DNA of 64,000 nucleotides, from NCBI GenBank assembly GCA_902801475.1, contig CADCIO010000006.1, positions 27,762 to 91,761 on the forward strand, in the 5' to 3' direction. The notes under the pieces are model-generated. The model was not told where the DNA came from. It saw only the letters and a program-made list of their open reading frames with translations, and did not search any database. The stretch comes from an uncultured Bacteroidales bacterium (lineage in GTDB: Bacteria > Bacteroidota > Bacteroidia > Bacteroidales > Bacteroidaceae). The translations under genes and the position numbers were made by a program. Of the stretch, positions 27,750-37,622 are shown in pieces; position 1 is the first letter of the stretch; the number at the start of each line of letters is the position of its first letter.

Positions 27750-29048
27750 ATGAATTTAAGAGATAGACAGATCCTGCACATTGCCTTGCCGAGCATCGTG
27801 TCGAACATCACGGTGCCACTGTTGGGCTTGGTGGATGTCGCCATCACGGGACATCTGGGTGATGCGGCGTATATCGGTGCCATCGCGGTGGGCGGCATGC
27901 TGTTCAACATCATCTATTGGATGTTTGCCTTCCTGCGGATGGGTACGAGTGGTGTGACGGCACAGGCTTTGGGGGCGCGGAACCTGACGGAGGTGGCGGC
28001 GGTGATGCAGAGAGCACTGCTGGTGGCTATCATCATATCGGCGGTGATGCTCTGTTTGCAAGTACCCATCCGAGAAGGGGCATTGTACATCATCCGTCCG
28101 TCGGCCGAAGTGGTGGCTTTCACGTGTACGTATTATAATATATGTATATGGGGCGCTCCTGCCGCTTTGATGCTTTTCGTCCTGACGGGCTGGTTCGTTG
28201 GCATGCAGAACTCGAGAGCGCCGATGATGGTGGCGATGATTCAGAACGTGGCGAACATCATGCTGAGTGTCGTGCTGGTGTATGGCCTGGGCATGAAGAT
28301 CGAGGGCGTGGCGCTCGGCACCGTGCTGGCACAATACATCGGACTGGTCTCTGCGCTTTTGTTCTTCGTTCCTTACTACCTGAGAATCAATAAATACTAT
28401 CGTGAGAAGACCGTGCTGACAGCCGCTGCCCTGACGAAGTTCTTCTCGCTGAACAAGGACATCTTCCTGCGTACTTGCTGCCTTATTCTCGTGCACTTTT
28501 TCTTCATCGCAGCAGGAGCCAAGCAGGGTGATGCGGAACTGGCGGTGAACACGATGCTGATGCAACTTTTCACGCTCTACAGCTACATCATGGACGGTTT
28601 TGCCTTTGCTGGTGAGGCGATGGTTGGCAAGGCCATCGGTGGCAGGATGCGTGGCATCTATGACGACACCGTGCGCCGACTTTTCCGATGGGGTTGGGGC
28701 GTGGCAGCCCTCTTCACCTTGGCGTATCTTTTGTTGGGTAAGCCCTTTCTTTCCATCCTCACCGATGATGCAACAGTGCTGGATGTAGCCCAGGTCTATC
28801 AACCCTGGACACTCCTCTTCCCCCTGTGCGGCATGGCAGCCTTCATCTGGGACGGCATCTATATTGGCGCTACTGCCACCAAAGGAATGCTCATCTCAAT
28901 GGCTTCGGGCATGGTGATGTTTTTCCTGCTCTATTTCACTTTGGTGCCTGTTTGGGGCAACCACGGTTTGTGGATTGCTTTTGTGATTTATCTTGCCACG
29001 AGAGGAATCACCCAGACCATCATGCGGAAGAAAATATGGAAGGCGTGA
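27750..29048 (+). CDS. MATE-family multidrug exporter
   Basis: The protein has 432 residues and about twelve hydrophobic segments in two related halves. The start LRDRQILHIALPSIVSNITVPLLGLVDVAI and GHLGDAAYIGAIAVGG are typical of MATE (DinF-type) cation-coupled exporters. The start ATG directly follows the previous gene's stop. Substrates cannot be told from sequence. Confidence 0.92.
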   Translation: MNLRDRQILHIALPSIVSNITVPLLGLVDVAITGHLGDAAYIGAIAVGGMLFNIIYWMFAFLRMGTSGVTAQALGARNLTEVAAVMQRALLVAIIISAVMLCLQVPIREGALYIIRPSAEVVAFTCTYYNICIWGAPAALMLFVLTGWFVGMQNSRAPMMVAMIQNVANIMLSVVLVYGLGMKIEGVALGTVLAQYIGLVSALLFFVPYYLRINKYYREKTVLTAAALTKFFSLNKDIFLRTCCLILVHFFFIAAGAKQGDAELAVNTMLMQLFTLYSYIMDGFAFAGEAMVGKAIGGRMRGIYDDTVRRLFRWGWGVAALFTLAYLLLGKPFLSILTDDATVLDVAQVYQPWTLLFPLCGMAAFIWDGIYIGATATKGMLISMASGMVMFFLLYFTLVPVWGNHGLWIAFVIYLATRGITQTIMRKKIWKA

Positions 29049-29157
29049 ACAGCCGCTTTTGATGTACTTCATTTGACAATTTTATACCCATAAAGGGAAA
29101 AAATGCAGGGATTTTCTAAGAAAAAAATCTCTTTTTATGTATTTTTTTTGATTTTTA

Positions 29158-29187
29158 TTTGTGACTATAGATTTTTTTGTATCTTTG
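29158..29187 (+). promoter_or_regulatory. Promoter of the double sensor kinase gene
   Basis: TTTG at 29158-29161 and TATCTTTG at 29180-29187 are separated by 18 bases. The -7 box is 29 bases before the ATG at 29217. Confidence 0.65.
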
Positions 29188-29216
29188 CAAGCGTAATCTT
29201 AATAAGACATACAGTC

Positions 29217-32200
29217 ATGAAAAATAAAAATATGTCTAAACTCTTACCTTTACTGATTGTTGTTGTCATTGCTTTGTTGGGTTCGTGTAGTAAGGTGAGC
29301 AATATTACGGGGTCGTCTGGACCGCGTCATAGCGTGGTGGTCATCCACTCATGGGATAGTATCGGAGAAGAGAAGGAACTTTTCTCTAAGTGCATGGAAG
29401 AGAATTTCCGTGCTCATGGCATGGATGTGAACATTCACCATATCTATGCCAATATGTTGTATCGTCCGAATGATGTTTTCAGTCAGTTTGATTGGCCTGT
29501 CTATTCAAAGCAAATCAAGGAATGGAAGCCTGAAGTGATTTTGTTGAATGACGACGCAATTGTGGATTGGCTTCTCAATGCGAAGGAGATTGATTCGATA
29601 TTCTTGAAGACACCGATTGTCTTTTCAGGTGTCAATACGTTGTTGCGTGATTCTCTATACAGAATTCCGCAAATGACTGGTTTTGAGGCGAAAGTCGATT
29701 TGGGACGCAACATTGAATTGATGATGAGACTGGTCAAAACGCAGTGTATTACGATAGAATTGGACTATAAACCCAGTGATCTGCGAATGCGTGAGCAATT
29801 GGCAGAGGAACTTCGTGACTCTACCAGATTTGTCAACAACTCAGATTTCAAGGAAAAGAATCTGGATGAGAATTATCTGAAGAAGAAATATCCGGGTCTT
29901 GCTGTCGTGAATGTGGTTTCTTGTGCTTTCCCATACAGAAACCATGCGGAGGGTGAGTCTGACTCTGTCGGAAAGGCAATAACAGGCTTCTTCTATCAGA
30001 AAGCAAAGGAAATGTGGCAATTGCAGGTGAGAAGCGGTGGTATCGTCAACAATGCTATTATTGACCACACCGATTGTCCTCAGTTCACATGTATCCGTGA
30101 AGATTTTAACAATCCAAAGAAAGTTAGGTTCTTGGGTGGTTATTTCACTAGTACCGAGACACAGGTTGAAGATCAGGTTTCATACGCCGTTCGTATCTTG
30201 AAGGGTGAGACGCCTAAGTCATTGCCGATTAGTCTGCATTCAAGTGGTTATTATCTGGATTGGGTGGCCATGCAGATGATGTTCCCGAAAATGCCGTATG
30301 GCGTGTATAGCGAGGACTTCCACATCGTGAATGCGCCGTTCTATCTGGAAAAACCGATGGAGTTTGCGCTCGAAGTGGGTCTCCTTATTCTAGTGATTGG
30401 TCTCTTCATTTATGGAATTGTGTCTGTCATGTTGCGATGGAGATGGAAGGGACAAATGAACTTGGTGGAAGAATTACAGTATGAGGAGAAGGTGCACGAT
30501 TTGATGTTCTCGAATGCCAAAGATACTTTCTGGCACTTTAAGGATGGTACCTTCACGTTGAGTCAGCACTTCTCTGATTATTTCAAGGTCCCCAATCGTT
30601 TGACGTTGGAGGAGATGGATAGTATTGTGCACGATGATACGAGAGCTTCGTTTGAATTCTTGAAAAACTTCCGTAACCAGCGAGGCAGGAAAACCGTGCG
30701 TTTGCACCTTACACCCAATGGTGGAAAGGATTGGTATTGGGCAGAGGCTATGTACACCGCCACAGAAGAATCGGCGAAAACGGGTGAACTTTATGGCTTG
30801 CTGTTGAATATTGATCAGAAGAAAGAAACGGAGGAAAAGTTGGAACAGGCACAGATTCTAGCGAGTCAGGTGGCATTGAAGGAGAACTTCTTGGCAAACA
30901 TCAGCCATGACCTCCGTACCCCACTGGGCGCTGTGACAGGGTTCTCCACTATGTTGACAACGCCAGGCATGACCTTCGAGGAGGGTGAACGAGAAATGTA
31001 TGGTGAAGTGATTCATCAGAACACAGACATGATTCTCAACATGATTGATAGTGTGATGGAGAAGGCTCAGATTGAGACGGGTGACCTCGAAATCATCCAG
31101 AAACCGATGTCGATTCAGAAATTGGTTGATGAATGTTACAAGACTAACTACATTATTGCTCCGACCCATCTGGAGTTCAAATTGGAGACATGTGAGCCTG
31201 ATGCAACAGTCAATATCGATGCGACACGTACCAAGCAGGTGGTGAACAACTTCTTGAGCAATGCCTTCAAGTTCACGACAGAGGGAAGTGTCACGTTGGG
31301 ATGGAAATACATGGAGGATGACCCCAATCAGGTGGAAGTTTATGTACGGGATACAGGTATTGGTGTGGCACCAGAGAAACAGGCACAGCTGTTTGAACGT
31401 TACATTAAGGTGGACGAGACGGATAAGGGTACAGGTCTTGGTCTGAACATCAGTAAGACCATCATGGAGAAGCAAAACGGAACCATTGGCGTGGAAAGTG
31501 AGATTGGCAAGGGCAGTAAGTTCTTCTTCCGTTTGACAAAGATGGTGGAATGCCTGCTTTTGATTGTCACATTGGGTATTGGTTTCCTGTTGCCGTCATC
31601 ATGTACGACGAAGTCTGATCGAGAAGGGGAGTCGGCTAAGGTGCTGATATTCCATAGTTATGACAAAAATTATGGAGGCTATCGTAATTTCAATGATAAG
31701 ATATTGCAGACCTTCCGAAATCATGGTATCAATGCTGACATCAGGCATGTCTATCTTGATCTGGAGAATCCTGCGAACACAACCAGAGCGCTGCATTTTG
31801 CCGTGAAGGATTCTATTCGGATGAGGAATTGGATTCCAGATGTTGTGATGACTGAAGGAGACCGTGCTGCTTGCGATTTGATTGAATGGAGGCAAATTGA
31901 TGATATTCAAGAACTTGATACTGTTCCTGTCATCTTTGGTGGTTTACATCATCCCAAATGGGACTACATCAGGAAGCACAAGAATATTGTGGTCATCAAC
32001 GATCCCATTGACTACTGTGCCAACATCAACTTGGCAGCCGAGATGTCAGGAAAGAACTGTGTGGAGATAGAATTGGATTACTTCGAGCAGGATTCAATGA
32101 TTCGTGCTGAATTGAAACAGGCAATAGCACGTCCGCCATACGTGGATAACTCTGATTTTCATGTACAGATTTCGGCAGATGAGGAACTTTCTACGATATG

Positions 32201-33818
32201 GAAGGATAGTGTGGTGGTGTTGGTTTTCTCGACCGAATCTCCAGAACGTAACTCAACGAATCTTCAGGATCAAGAGGAGGGCTATCAAAACTTGAGGCGT
32301 ATTTATGTCCACTCTTGGCTCTATCCGTCGTTGGCGGTGAAGAGAGACCTATACAGCTCTGCCATTGTCGATAAGACGGGACGTCCTCAATACACGGCGG
32401 TAAAGGCCGGTTTTGCAGATGGTAGCGGCAGATATTTGTGTGGATATTTCGCTAGTTATGAGACGGTGGGTGAAGATATGGCAAGGGTCGCTTCTGAAAT
32501 CTTGAGAGGTGCAGACTTGGCTTCCTTCGTCGGAATGGCGCACCAGAAGCAATACTATATGGATTATGATGCGATGGAGAAACTGGGCATGGAGTACAAA
32601 GACTTTGAGAGCCGTTTTGTGATAGTCGGTGCTCCTGTTGAGAAGATTTCTCCATTATATACCTATGCCACATGGATTATTATCATCACAATCTTTATTA
32701 TTGCCGTTGCTTCTATCATTCTGGTGTTGCAATCATGGAAGAGCAGAACAGCGCAAATCCTGATTGAGGGTGTGCAGAGACGTGCTGAGATGCGCCAGAT
32801 GGCATTGCATGGTGCCGATAGCCATACTGTCCGTACGGAGGCTAACCTGAGGGACATCATATCGCATGTTCATCCCGAATATTCGAGTGAGATTCCGCTG
32901 ATCATGCAATCCATAGAGGTGCCTGGAACGCATAGCTATGAAATCTATGCAGACATTGACCAAAAGGATCTTTACCGTTGGTGGCAATTGCGTTTTGTGG
33001 TGATGTTCGATACCAAGAAGAACCAGAAGAATGTAGATGGTATCTTGATCAATATTGATGAGACGAAGCAGTATGAAGAGAATCTGCGAAAGGCGATGCT
33101 GTTGGCAGAGGAAGCCAAGCAGAAGGAGGACTTCTTGACGACCATTAGTCATGAGATTCGTACACCACTGAATGCTGTTGTGGGATTTAGTGATGTCTTG
33201 GTCAGCATGCCTGCCGACTCCTTTACTCCTGAGGAGATGGAAGAATATGCGAAGATCATTAAGGCGAATAACACCAGTCTTTCTGCCATGATTGAGGACA
33301 TCCTTATGTTCTCACGCATAGAGAGTGGACGTATTCAATATGTGAAGAACGAGTTTGACGCTTCTGAATTGGTGCATGAGTTGGTACATGAATGGAGTGA
33401 CTTGATTCCAGAGGGTGTGACGATGCATGAACTTGCAGTCCTGCCTGGCATTACTATCAATAATGACCGTACACGTGTCAAGTACATCATGAACCAGTTG
33501 ATGAGCAATGCGGCAAAATTCACCAAGACAGGTGCCATTCTCATTGGTGTTGACTATCACTTTAATTCAGAACGAGCAGAGCTCTTTGTTGCAGATACAG
33601 GATGTGGTATTCCGAAGGAGAAGCAACAGTTGGCATTTGGCTTGTTCTGGAAGGACGATGGCTTTGTGCCAGGTTTGGGACTCGGATTGCATGTGTCAAA
33701 GAAACTGGCTGAGGGTATGGATTTGATACTGGATGTAGAGAGTCAGCCTGGATTTGGATCCAAGTTCTCACTTTATGCAGACGCCTACATGAAGAAGGGA
33801 TTCGAAGCGGAAACGTAA
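29217..33818 (+). CDS. Tandem fusion of two membrane sensor histidine kinases
   Basis: The protein has 1533 residues, starting at MKNKNMSKLL; an earlier in-frame ATG at 29103 lies upstream of the promoter. Half 1: lipoprotein-like signal (LLGSC, Cys24), periplasmic domain resembling ABC substrate-binding folds (about 38-380), membrane segment (about 383-405), PAS-like part, HisKA with His564 in NISHDLRTPL, HATPase with DTGIGV and GTGLGL. Half 2 restarts at Met776 with another signal-like segment (MVECLLLIVTLG, then SSC at 796), a related periplasmic domain, a membrane segment at about 1152-1174, HisKA with His1312 in TISHEIRTPL, and HATPase with DTGCGI and GLGLGL. The halves are clearly homologous (VVVIHSWDS/VLIFHSYDK; ITIELDY/VEIELDY). 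No receiver or output domain is present. The ligand is unknown; the symporter gene 3 bases downstream is a plausible partner. Confidence 0.85.
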   Translation: MKNKNMSKLLPLLIVVVIALLGSCSKVSNITGSSGPRHSVVVIHSWDSIGEEKELFSKCMEENFRAHGMDVNIHHIYANMLYRPNDVFSQFDWPVYSKQIKEWKPEVILLNDDAIVDWLLNAKEIDSIFLKTPIVFSGVNTLLRDSLYRIPQMTGFEAKVDLGRNIELMMRLVKTQCITIELDYKPSDLRMREQLAEELRDSTRFVNNSDFKEKNLDENYLKKKYPGLAVVNVVSCAFPYRNHAEGESDSVGKAITGFFYQKAKEMWQLQVRSGGIVNNAIIDHTDCPQFTCIREDFNNPKKVRFLGGYFTSTETQVEDQVSYAVRILKGETPKSLPISLHSSGYYLDWVAMQMMFPKMPYGVYSEDFHIVNAPFYLEKPMEFALEVGLLILVIGLFIYGIVSVMLRWRWKGQMNLVEELQYEEKVHDLMFSNAKDTFWHFKDGTFTLSQHFSDYFKVPNRLTLEEMDSIVHDDTRASFEFLKNFRNQRGRKTVRLHLTPNGGKDWYWAEAMYTATEESAKTGELYGLLLNIDQKKETEEKLEQAQILASQVALKENFLANISHDLRTPLGAVTGFSTMLTTPGMTFEEGEREMYGEVIHQNTDMILNMIDSVMEKAQIETGDLEIIQKPMSIQKLVDECYKTNYIIAPTHLEFKLETCEPDATVNIDATRTKQVVNNFLSNAFKFTTEGSVTLGWKYMEDDPNQVEVYVRDTGIGVAPEKQAQLFERYIKVDETDKGTGLGLNISKTIMEKQNGTIGVESEIGKGSKFFFRLTKMVECLLLIVTLGIGFLLPSSCTTKSDREGESAKVLIFHSYDKNYGGYRNFNDKILQTFRNHGINADIRHVYLDLENPANTTRALHFAVKDSIRMRNWIPDVVMTEGDRAACDLIEWRQIDDIQELDTVPVIFGGLHHPKWDYIRKHKNIVVINDPIDYCANINLAAEMSGKNCVEIELDYFEQDSMIRAELKQAIARPPYVDNSDFHVQISADEELSTIWKDSVVVLVFSTESPERNSTNLQDQEEGYQNLRRIYVHSWLYPSLAVKRDLYSSAIVDKTGRPQYTAVKAGFADGSGRYLCGYFASYETVGEDMARVASEILRGADLASFVGMAHQKQYYMDYDAMEKLGMEYKDFESRFVIVGAPVEKISPLYTYATWIIIITIFIIAVASIILVLQSWKSRTAQILIEGVQRRAEMRQMALHGADSHTVRTEANLRDIISHVHPEYSSEIPLIMQSIEVPGTHSYEIYADIDQKDLYRWWQLRFVVMFDTKKNQKNVDGILINIDETKQYEENLRKAMLLAEEAKQKEDFLTTISHEIRTPLNAVVGFSDVLVSMPADSFTPEEMEEYAKIIKANNTSLSAMIEDILMFSRIESGRIQYVKNEFDASELVHELVHEWSDLIPEGVTMHELAVLPGITINNDRTRVKYIMNQLMSNAAKFTKTGAILIGVDYHFNSERAELFVADTGCGIPKEKQQLAFGLFWKDDGFVPGLGLGLHVSKKLAEGMDLILDVESQPGFGSKFSLYADAYMKKGFEAET

Positions 33819-33821
33819 GGC

Positions 33822-35237
33822 ATGTTGGTTCTCATCACAGTGATATTATATTTTAGTGTATTGCTGCTTCTCTCCCATCTGGTGGGCAGGAGGGGTGGCA
33901 ATGCTGCTTTTTTCACTGGTAATCGCCAATCACCTTGGCCTTTGGTGGCGTTTGGCATGATTGGTGCCAGTATTTCTGGCTTGACCTTTATTGGGGTACC
34001 AGGATGGGTGATGAGCATTGACATGACATACCTTCAGATGTGTTTAGGTTTTGTGTTGGGCTACGTCATTGTAGCGTTTGTGCTGTTGCCGTTGTATTAC
34101 AAATATCGTCTCACTTCCATCTACACCTATTTGGATCATCGCTTTGGCGCTGTGAGTTACAAGACGGGTTCTTCTTTCTTCATCCTGAGCAAGTTGCTGG
34201 GCGCTGCCGCCAAGTTCTATGTGGTGTGTCGCATTTTGCAGCTGTGTTTGGCTGACAGTTTCTCCGTTCCTTATGTGGTGATTGTACTGGTGGCACTCTT
34301 TCTGATTTGGCTCTATACCCGTAGAAGTGGCATTCGCTCCTTGGTGTGGACAGATTTCTTGCAGACCCTATGCCTCATCGTGGCACTTATCCTGCTGCTT
34401 TTGAAGGTGTCCAACATGCTTCACATGGATTTTTCTGAAGCGATGACAGCGGTATGGAATGACTCCCATTCGCGTATCTTCGAATTCTCTGATTTTGCTT
34501 CCAAACAGAACTTTTGGAAACAATTTTTGTCAGGCATCTTCATTGTCATCGTGATGACGGGACTTGATCAGGATATGATGCAGAAGAACCTCACTTGCAA
34601 GGACTTACGTTCTGCGCAGAAAGATATGTGTTCCTATGGAGTGCTGTTTGTCCCTGTCAATTTCTTGTTCCTTGCTTTAGGCGTCCTTCTTCTGATGCTC
34701 TATCAGCAACAAGGTATGCCCATTCCTGAGAAAGGGGATGATTTGTTGGCAGGCATTGTGTTGGATGGAACGATGGGTTCAGCGTGTCTCATTTTCTTCA
34801 CCATTGGCGTCATTGCCAGTGCTTTTTCCTCTGCCGATTCAGCCATGACGGCACTCACGACCAGTTTTTGTATTGACATTTTGGGAAAAGAGAGGGATGA
34901 GAAGATGCGGAAACGGGTGCATGTGGGTATGCTTTTGGCATTCGTCATCGTCACACTGGCTTTCAATGCCATTGGTTCGGGTAGCGTGATGGATTTGATA
35001 TACACCTTGGTGTCATACACCTATGGTCCGCTCTTGGGACTCTTTGCCTTTGGTATGTTCACCAAGTGGCAACCACGAGAGAAATATGTACCTTATATTG
35101 CGATTGCTTCACCCCTCATCTGTTATGTCATTGATGTGGCTGTGTTGCAGTTAACTGGGTATAAGTTCGGATATGAAATGCTGATGTTCAACGGGTTACT
35201 GACCTTTATTGGTTTATTGATTGTGTCGAAACGATGA
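33822..35237 (+). CDS. Sodium:solute symporter
   Basis: The 471-residue SSS-family protein has about thirteen hydrophobic segments. The N-terminal FFTGNRQSPWPLVAFGMIGASISGLTFIG and the later IASAFSSADSAMTALTTSF (with the Ser pair of the sodium site) are family hallmarks. It starts 3 bases after the sensor kinase stop, so the kinase may sense the same solute; this is inference. The substrate cannot be assigned. Its last bases overlap the methyltransferase start (ATGA). Confidence 0.9.
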   Translation: MLVLITVILYFSVLLLLSHLVGRRGGNAAFFTGNRQSPWPLVAFGMIGASISGLTFIGVPGWVMSIDMTYLQMCLGFVLGYVIVAFVLLPLYYKYRLTSIYTYLDHRFGAVSYKTGSSFFILSKLLGAAAKFYVVCRILQLCLADSFSVPYVVIVLVALFLIWLYTRRSGIRSLVWTDFLQTLCLIVALILLLLKVSNMLHMDFSEAMTAVWNDSHSRIFEFSDFASKQNFWKQFLSGIFIVIVMTGLDQDMMQKNLTCKDLRSAQKDMCSYGVLFVPVNFLFLALGVLLLMLYQQQGMPIPEKGDDLLAGIVLDGTMGSACLIFFTIGVIASAFSSADSAMTALTTSFCIDILGKERDEKMRKRVHVGMLLAFVIVTLAFNAIGSGSVMDLIYTLVSYTYGPLLGLFAFGMFTKWQPREKYVPYIAIASPLICYVIDVAVLQLTGYKFGYEMLMFNGLLTFIGLLIVSKR

Positions 35238-36595
35238 AATTTATAGATTTATTCGCTGGTCTTGGAGGCTTCCACCTCGCCTTGTCCCGTTTGGGACATG
35301 AATGTGTCTTTGCCTCTGAAATACAGCCAAAATTGCAGAAATTATACAAGATCAACTTCCCTGATGTGCCCATCTATGGTGACATCACCAAAATCAAGGA
35401 AGAGGATATCCCTTCTCATGAGATTTTGTGTGCAGGATTCCCTTGCCAGCCCTTCTCTTTTTCAGGCAAAAAGCAGGGATTTGAGGATGAGTTGGGACGT
35501 GGCAACCTCTTCGACGAGATCTGTCGCATCTTACGTTATCATCACCCCAAATACATCTTTTTAGAGAATGTTTCAGCATTGCCTGGACATGATGGAGGAC
35601 GTACTTGGAAGGTGATTCGTCAGAAGTTGGATGCCTTGGGCTATGACATCCGTTCGCACATCTATTCTCCCCATGAGTTTGGCATCCCTCAGCATCGTCC
35701 ACGATTCTACATCGTGGGTATGTTGCGTGATGAACAAGGTGTCAGCGGTATGCATCGTTTTCATTTTGTTCGTCCTCAAAAGGATCTTGTTAGTGATGTG
35801 CGTACGATTGTGGATGTGACCGACAATGACCGTTTACTGGCGGTTCGTCGCGATTTGCATCCCGTGTTTGATGCCTGGCAGGAATTTGTTTATCATGTGA
35901 CCGAACGCGATGGTTATATGCCCTCCCATTGCATTTTCACGATGGAGTTTGGTGCTGACTACGAATTTGAGGATACGCCTCCTGCTTTTCAACCCCTTGA
36001 ACGTCTGCGTGGCAAACGAGGTGCCTATGGAAAGGTCCTTGAAGGCGAAACACGTGAGGAACTCATTGCGGGACTTCCTTTCTATATGCGGAAAACCCAA
36101 TACAAGGACACTTATCCGGAATTCAAGAAGATTCTCATTCGTCAGAATCGTGAGTTTTATCAACGACACAAGGATTGGATTGACCCTTGGCTCGAAAAGA
36201 TTAGACAATTCCCTCGTACCCAGCGTATGTTCGAATGGAGCACCAATCAAGATTGGGACTTCAAACATCATGTCATTCAACTCCGTCCTTCGGGCATTCG
36301 TGTCCGCTCGATCAACTGTGTCCCCACCATCACCCTTTGTACTACCGCAACGCCCATCCTGCCCTTTGTTCCTTATCCTCCCCAAGGCGCACTCGACAAG
36401 AAAGGACGTCCATACACACCAGAAGACTTCCGTTGGGGACGCTATATCTCTCATAATGAGGCAGCTCGCATCCAATCCATGCAGGAATTGAACTATGGCA
36501 ATCTGTCACGTGTTCAGAAGTTCAAAGCGCTCGGTAATGCCGTCAATGTCGATGTAGTCCAACTCATCGCCCAACGCCTCCTCCCCCGTCGCTAA
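35234..36595 (+). CDS. DNA cytosine-5 methyltransferase (orphan)
   Basis: The protein has 453 residues. Motif I FAGLGGFHLAL, motif IV GFPCQPFSF with catalytic Cys71, motif VI FLENVSAL, motif VIII QHRPRFYIVG and motif X LGNAVNV are all present and in order. A long target-recognition region lies between VIII and X. No restriction endonuclease or mismatch (Vsr) gene is next to it, so it looks like a solitary methyltransferase. The start overlaps the symporter stop by 4 bases. The target sequence is unknown. Confidence 0.93.
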   Translation: MKFIDLFAGLGGFHLALSRLGHECVFASEIQPKLQKLYKINFPDVPIYGDITKIKEEDIPSHEILCAGFPCQPFSFSGKKQGFEDELGRGNLFDEICRILRYHHPKYIFLENVSALPGHDGGRTWKVIRQKLDALGYDIRSHIYSPHEFGIPQHRPRFYIVGMLRDEQGVSGMHRFHFVRPQKDLVSDVRTIVDVTDNDRLLAVRRDLHPVFDAWQEFVYHVTERDGYMPSHCIFTMEFGADYEFEDTPPAFQPLERLRGKRGAYGKVLEGETREELIAGLPFYMRKTQYKDTYPEFKKILIRQNREFYQRHKDWIDPWLEKIRQFPRTQRMFEWSTNQDWDFKHHVIQLRPSGIRVRSINCVPTITLCTTATPILPFVPYPPQGALDKKGRPYTPEDFRWGRYISHNEAARIQSMQELNYGNLSRVQKFKALGNAVNVDVVQLIAQRLLPRR

Positions 36596-36597
36596 CC

Positions 36598-36703
36598 TCA
36601 CAATTGTCAACTGTCAACTGTCAACTCTCCCCTCTCACCTGTCCCCTCTCACCTGTCATCTGTCAACTGTCAACTGTCAACTGTCAACTCTCAACTACCT
36701 ACA
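36598..36703. repeat. 7-base repeat array after the methyltransferase gene
   Basis: About fourteen units are TCAACTG, TCACCTG, TCATCTG and TCCCCTC variants. The array spans the junction of the two convergent genes and reaches the last codons of the M15-like gene. Confidence 0.92.
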
Positions 36704-37573
36704 TGTCAAATGAAAGCACCCTTGCTTTCTTTCGTACTTCACATAGCATTGCCCTTCCTCTCTCAAGTCGCTCAGCACCTCCGAAAGTACCCGTTTCATG
36801 GGTTCGTTCCACCGGAGCAAGGCTGCTTGTGATTCATAGGTTCCCGTCATCGGCATGAACTTATTGTAAGCAATATCCACAGTTGTGCCATAACAGTGGC
36901 AAGAGTTTGTCGTGGCATTCTTGTTGCCTCGTTGTAGATTCGACACATCATCAGTTGTCCTCAGCACAGAGGTCACAATAGGCAAGTGAATGGGTAATCC
37001 CTTCACCTGACATGAATCTATGAAATTCAGACAGATAGTATTGAGTAGATGCTGTGCCCTTGGCACCAAATAAGGGATAGAGTGGGTGAGGTTATCAATT
37101 GCATAGAAAGGTGAATGGCATATATTCACCAACCGGTGTTGCTTCACCAACACCTCTGCCTCTTTCCTGTTTTTTACAGGCATAATGCCATACTTCTGTG
37201 CAGCCTCAATTTGTACATTCTGGCTGTCTGGAAAACATGCTGAATAACTCCACACGCCACGAACACGATGAGCCCCTCCTACCATCACAGGTGCCGCTAC
37301 AGAGTCCACAGAATCAGTCACTTCCTCATATAGCACCTCATCCTCCGTGTTCTCTATATCATCACTCACCTCTAACCCCTCACCACTCATCTCTAACCTC
37401 TCATTATCTCTCACTTCTTCCATCATCCCTCTTCCCTCTTCCCTCTCACCTCTCACCTCTAACTTCACCTCAATCCCAAATGCATACTTTACCCCCGCAA
37501 ACAATCCCATTACCACTACAAACGCTGTAATGAACTTCCACTGACTATATTTTCTTTTCTTTTCCTTTTCCAT
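36695..37573 (-). CDS. DUF5715-type membrane protein with M15-peptidase-like motifs
   Basis: The protein has 292 residues: a charged start (MEKEKKRKYSQWK), one membrane anchor (about 14-33), an acidic linker (about 36-85), then a periplasmic domain. The domain contains SCHCYGTTVD, matching the SxHxxGxxxD zinc motif of M15 D-Ala-D-Ala/LD-carboxypeptidases, and ends in CFHLTCR, which supplies the second His. A cell-wall role is therefore plausible, but the family is formally uncharacterised. The acidic linker is encoded by degenerate 7-base repeats (37370-37475), which means it is expanded low-complexity sequence, not a folded domain. Confidence 0.72.
   Translation of the reverse strand: MEKEKKRKYSQWKFITAFVVVMGLFAGVKYAFGIEVKLEVRGEREEGRGMMEEVRDNERLEMSGEGLEVSDDIENTEDEVLYEEVTDSVDSVAAPVMVGGAHRVRGVWSYSACFPDSQNVQIEAAQKYGIMPVKNRKEAEVLVKQHRLVNICHSPFYAIDNLTHSIPYLVPRAQHLLNTICLNFIDSCQVKGLPIHLPIVTSVLRTTDDVSNLQRGNKNATTNSCHCYGTTVDIAYNKFMPMTGTYESQAALLRWNEPMKRVLSEVLSDLREEGQCYVKYERKQGCFHLTCR
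37370..37475. repeat. Degenerate 7-base repeats coding for the linker of the M15-like protein
   Basis: On the minus strand the units read GAGGTGA, GAGGGAA, GAAGTGA, TTAGAGG and so on. They are translated as the linker VRGEREEGRGMMEEVRDNER and onward. A perfect GAGGTGA array would hit TGA in every frame, so substitutions keep this copy open. Confidence 0.75.
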
Positions 37574-37622
37574 TTTCTAATTTTTTACTCTAACCTCTAA
37601 CCCCTCACCTCTAACCTCTAAC
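37574..37622. repeat. 7-base repeat array between malQ and the M15-like gene
   Basis: CTCTAAC/CCTCACC units repeat about five times and fill the gap. Confidence 0.8.

Noticed and set aside
36598..36703. Possible CRISPR array
   Set aside because: The unit is only 7 bases with no spacers; it is a short tandem repeat seen at many junctions.
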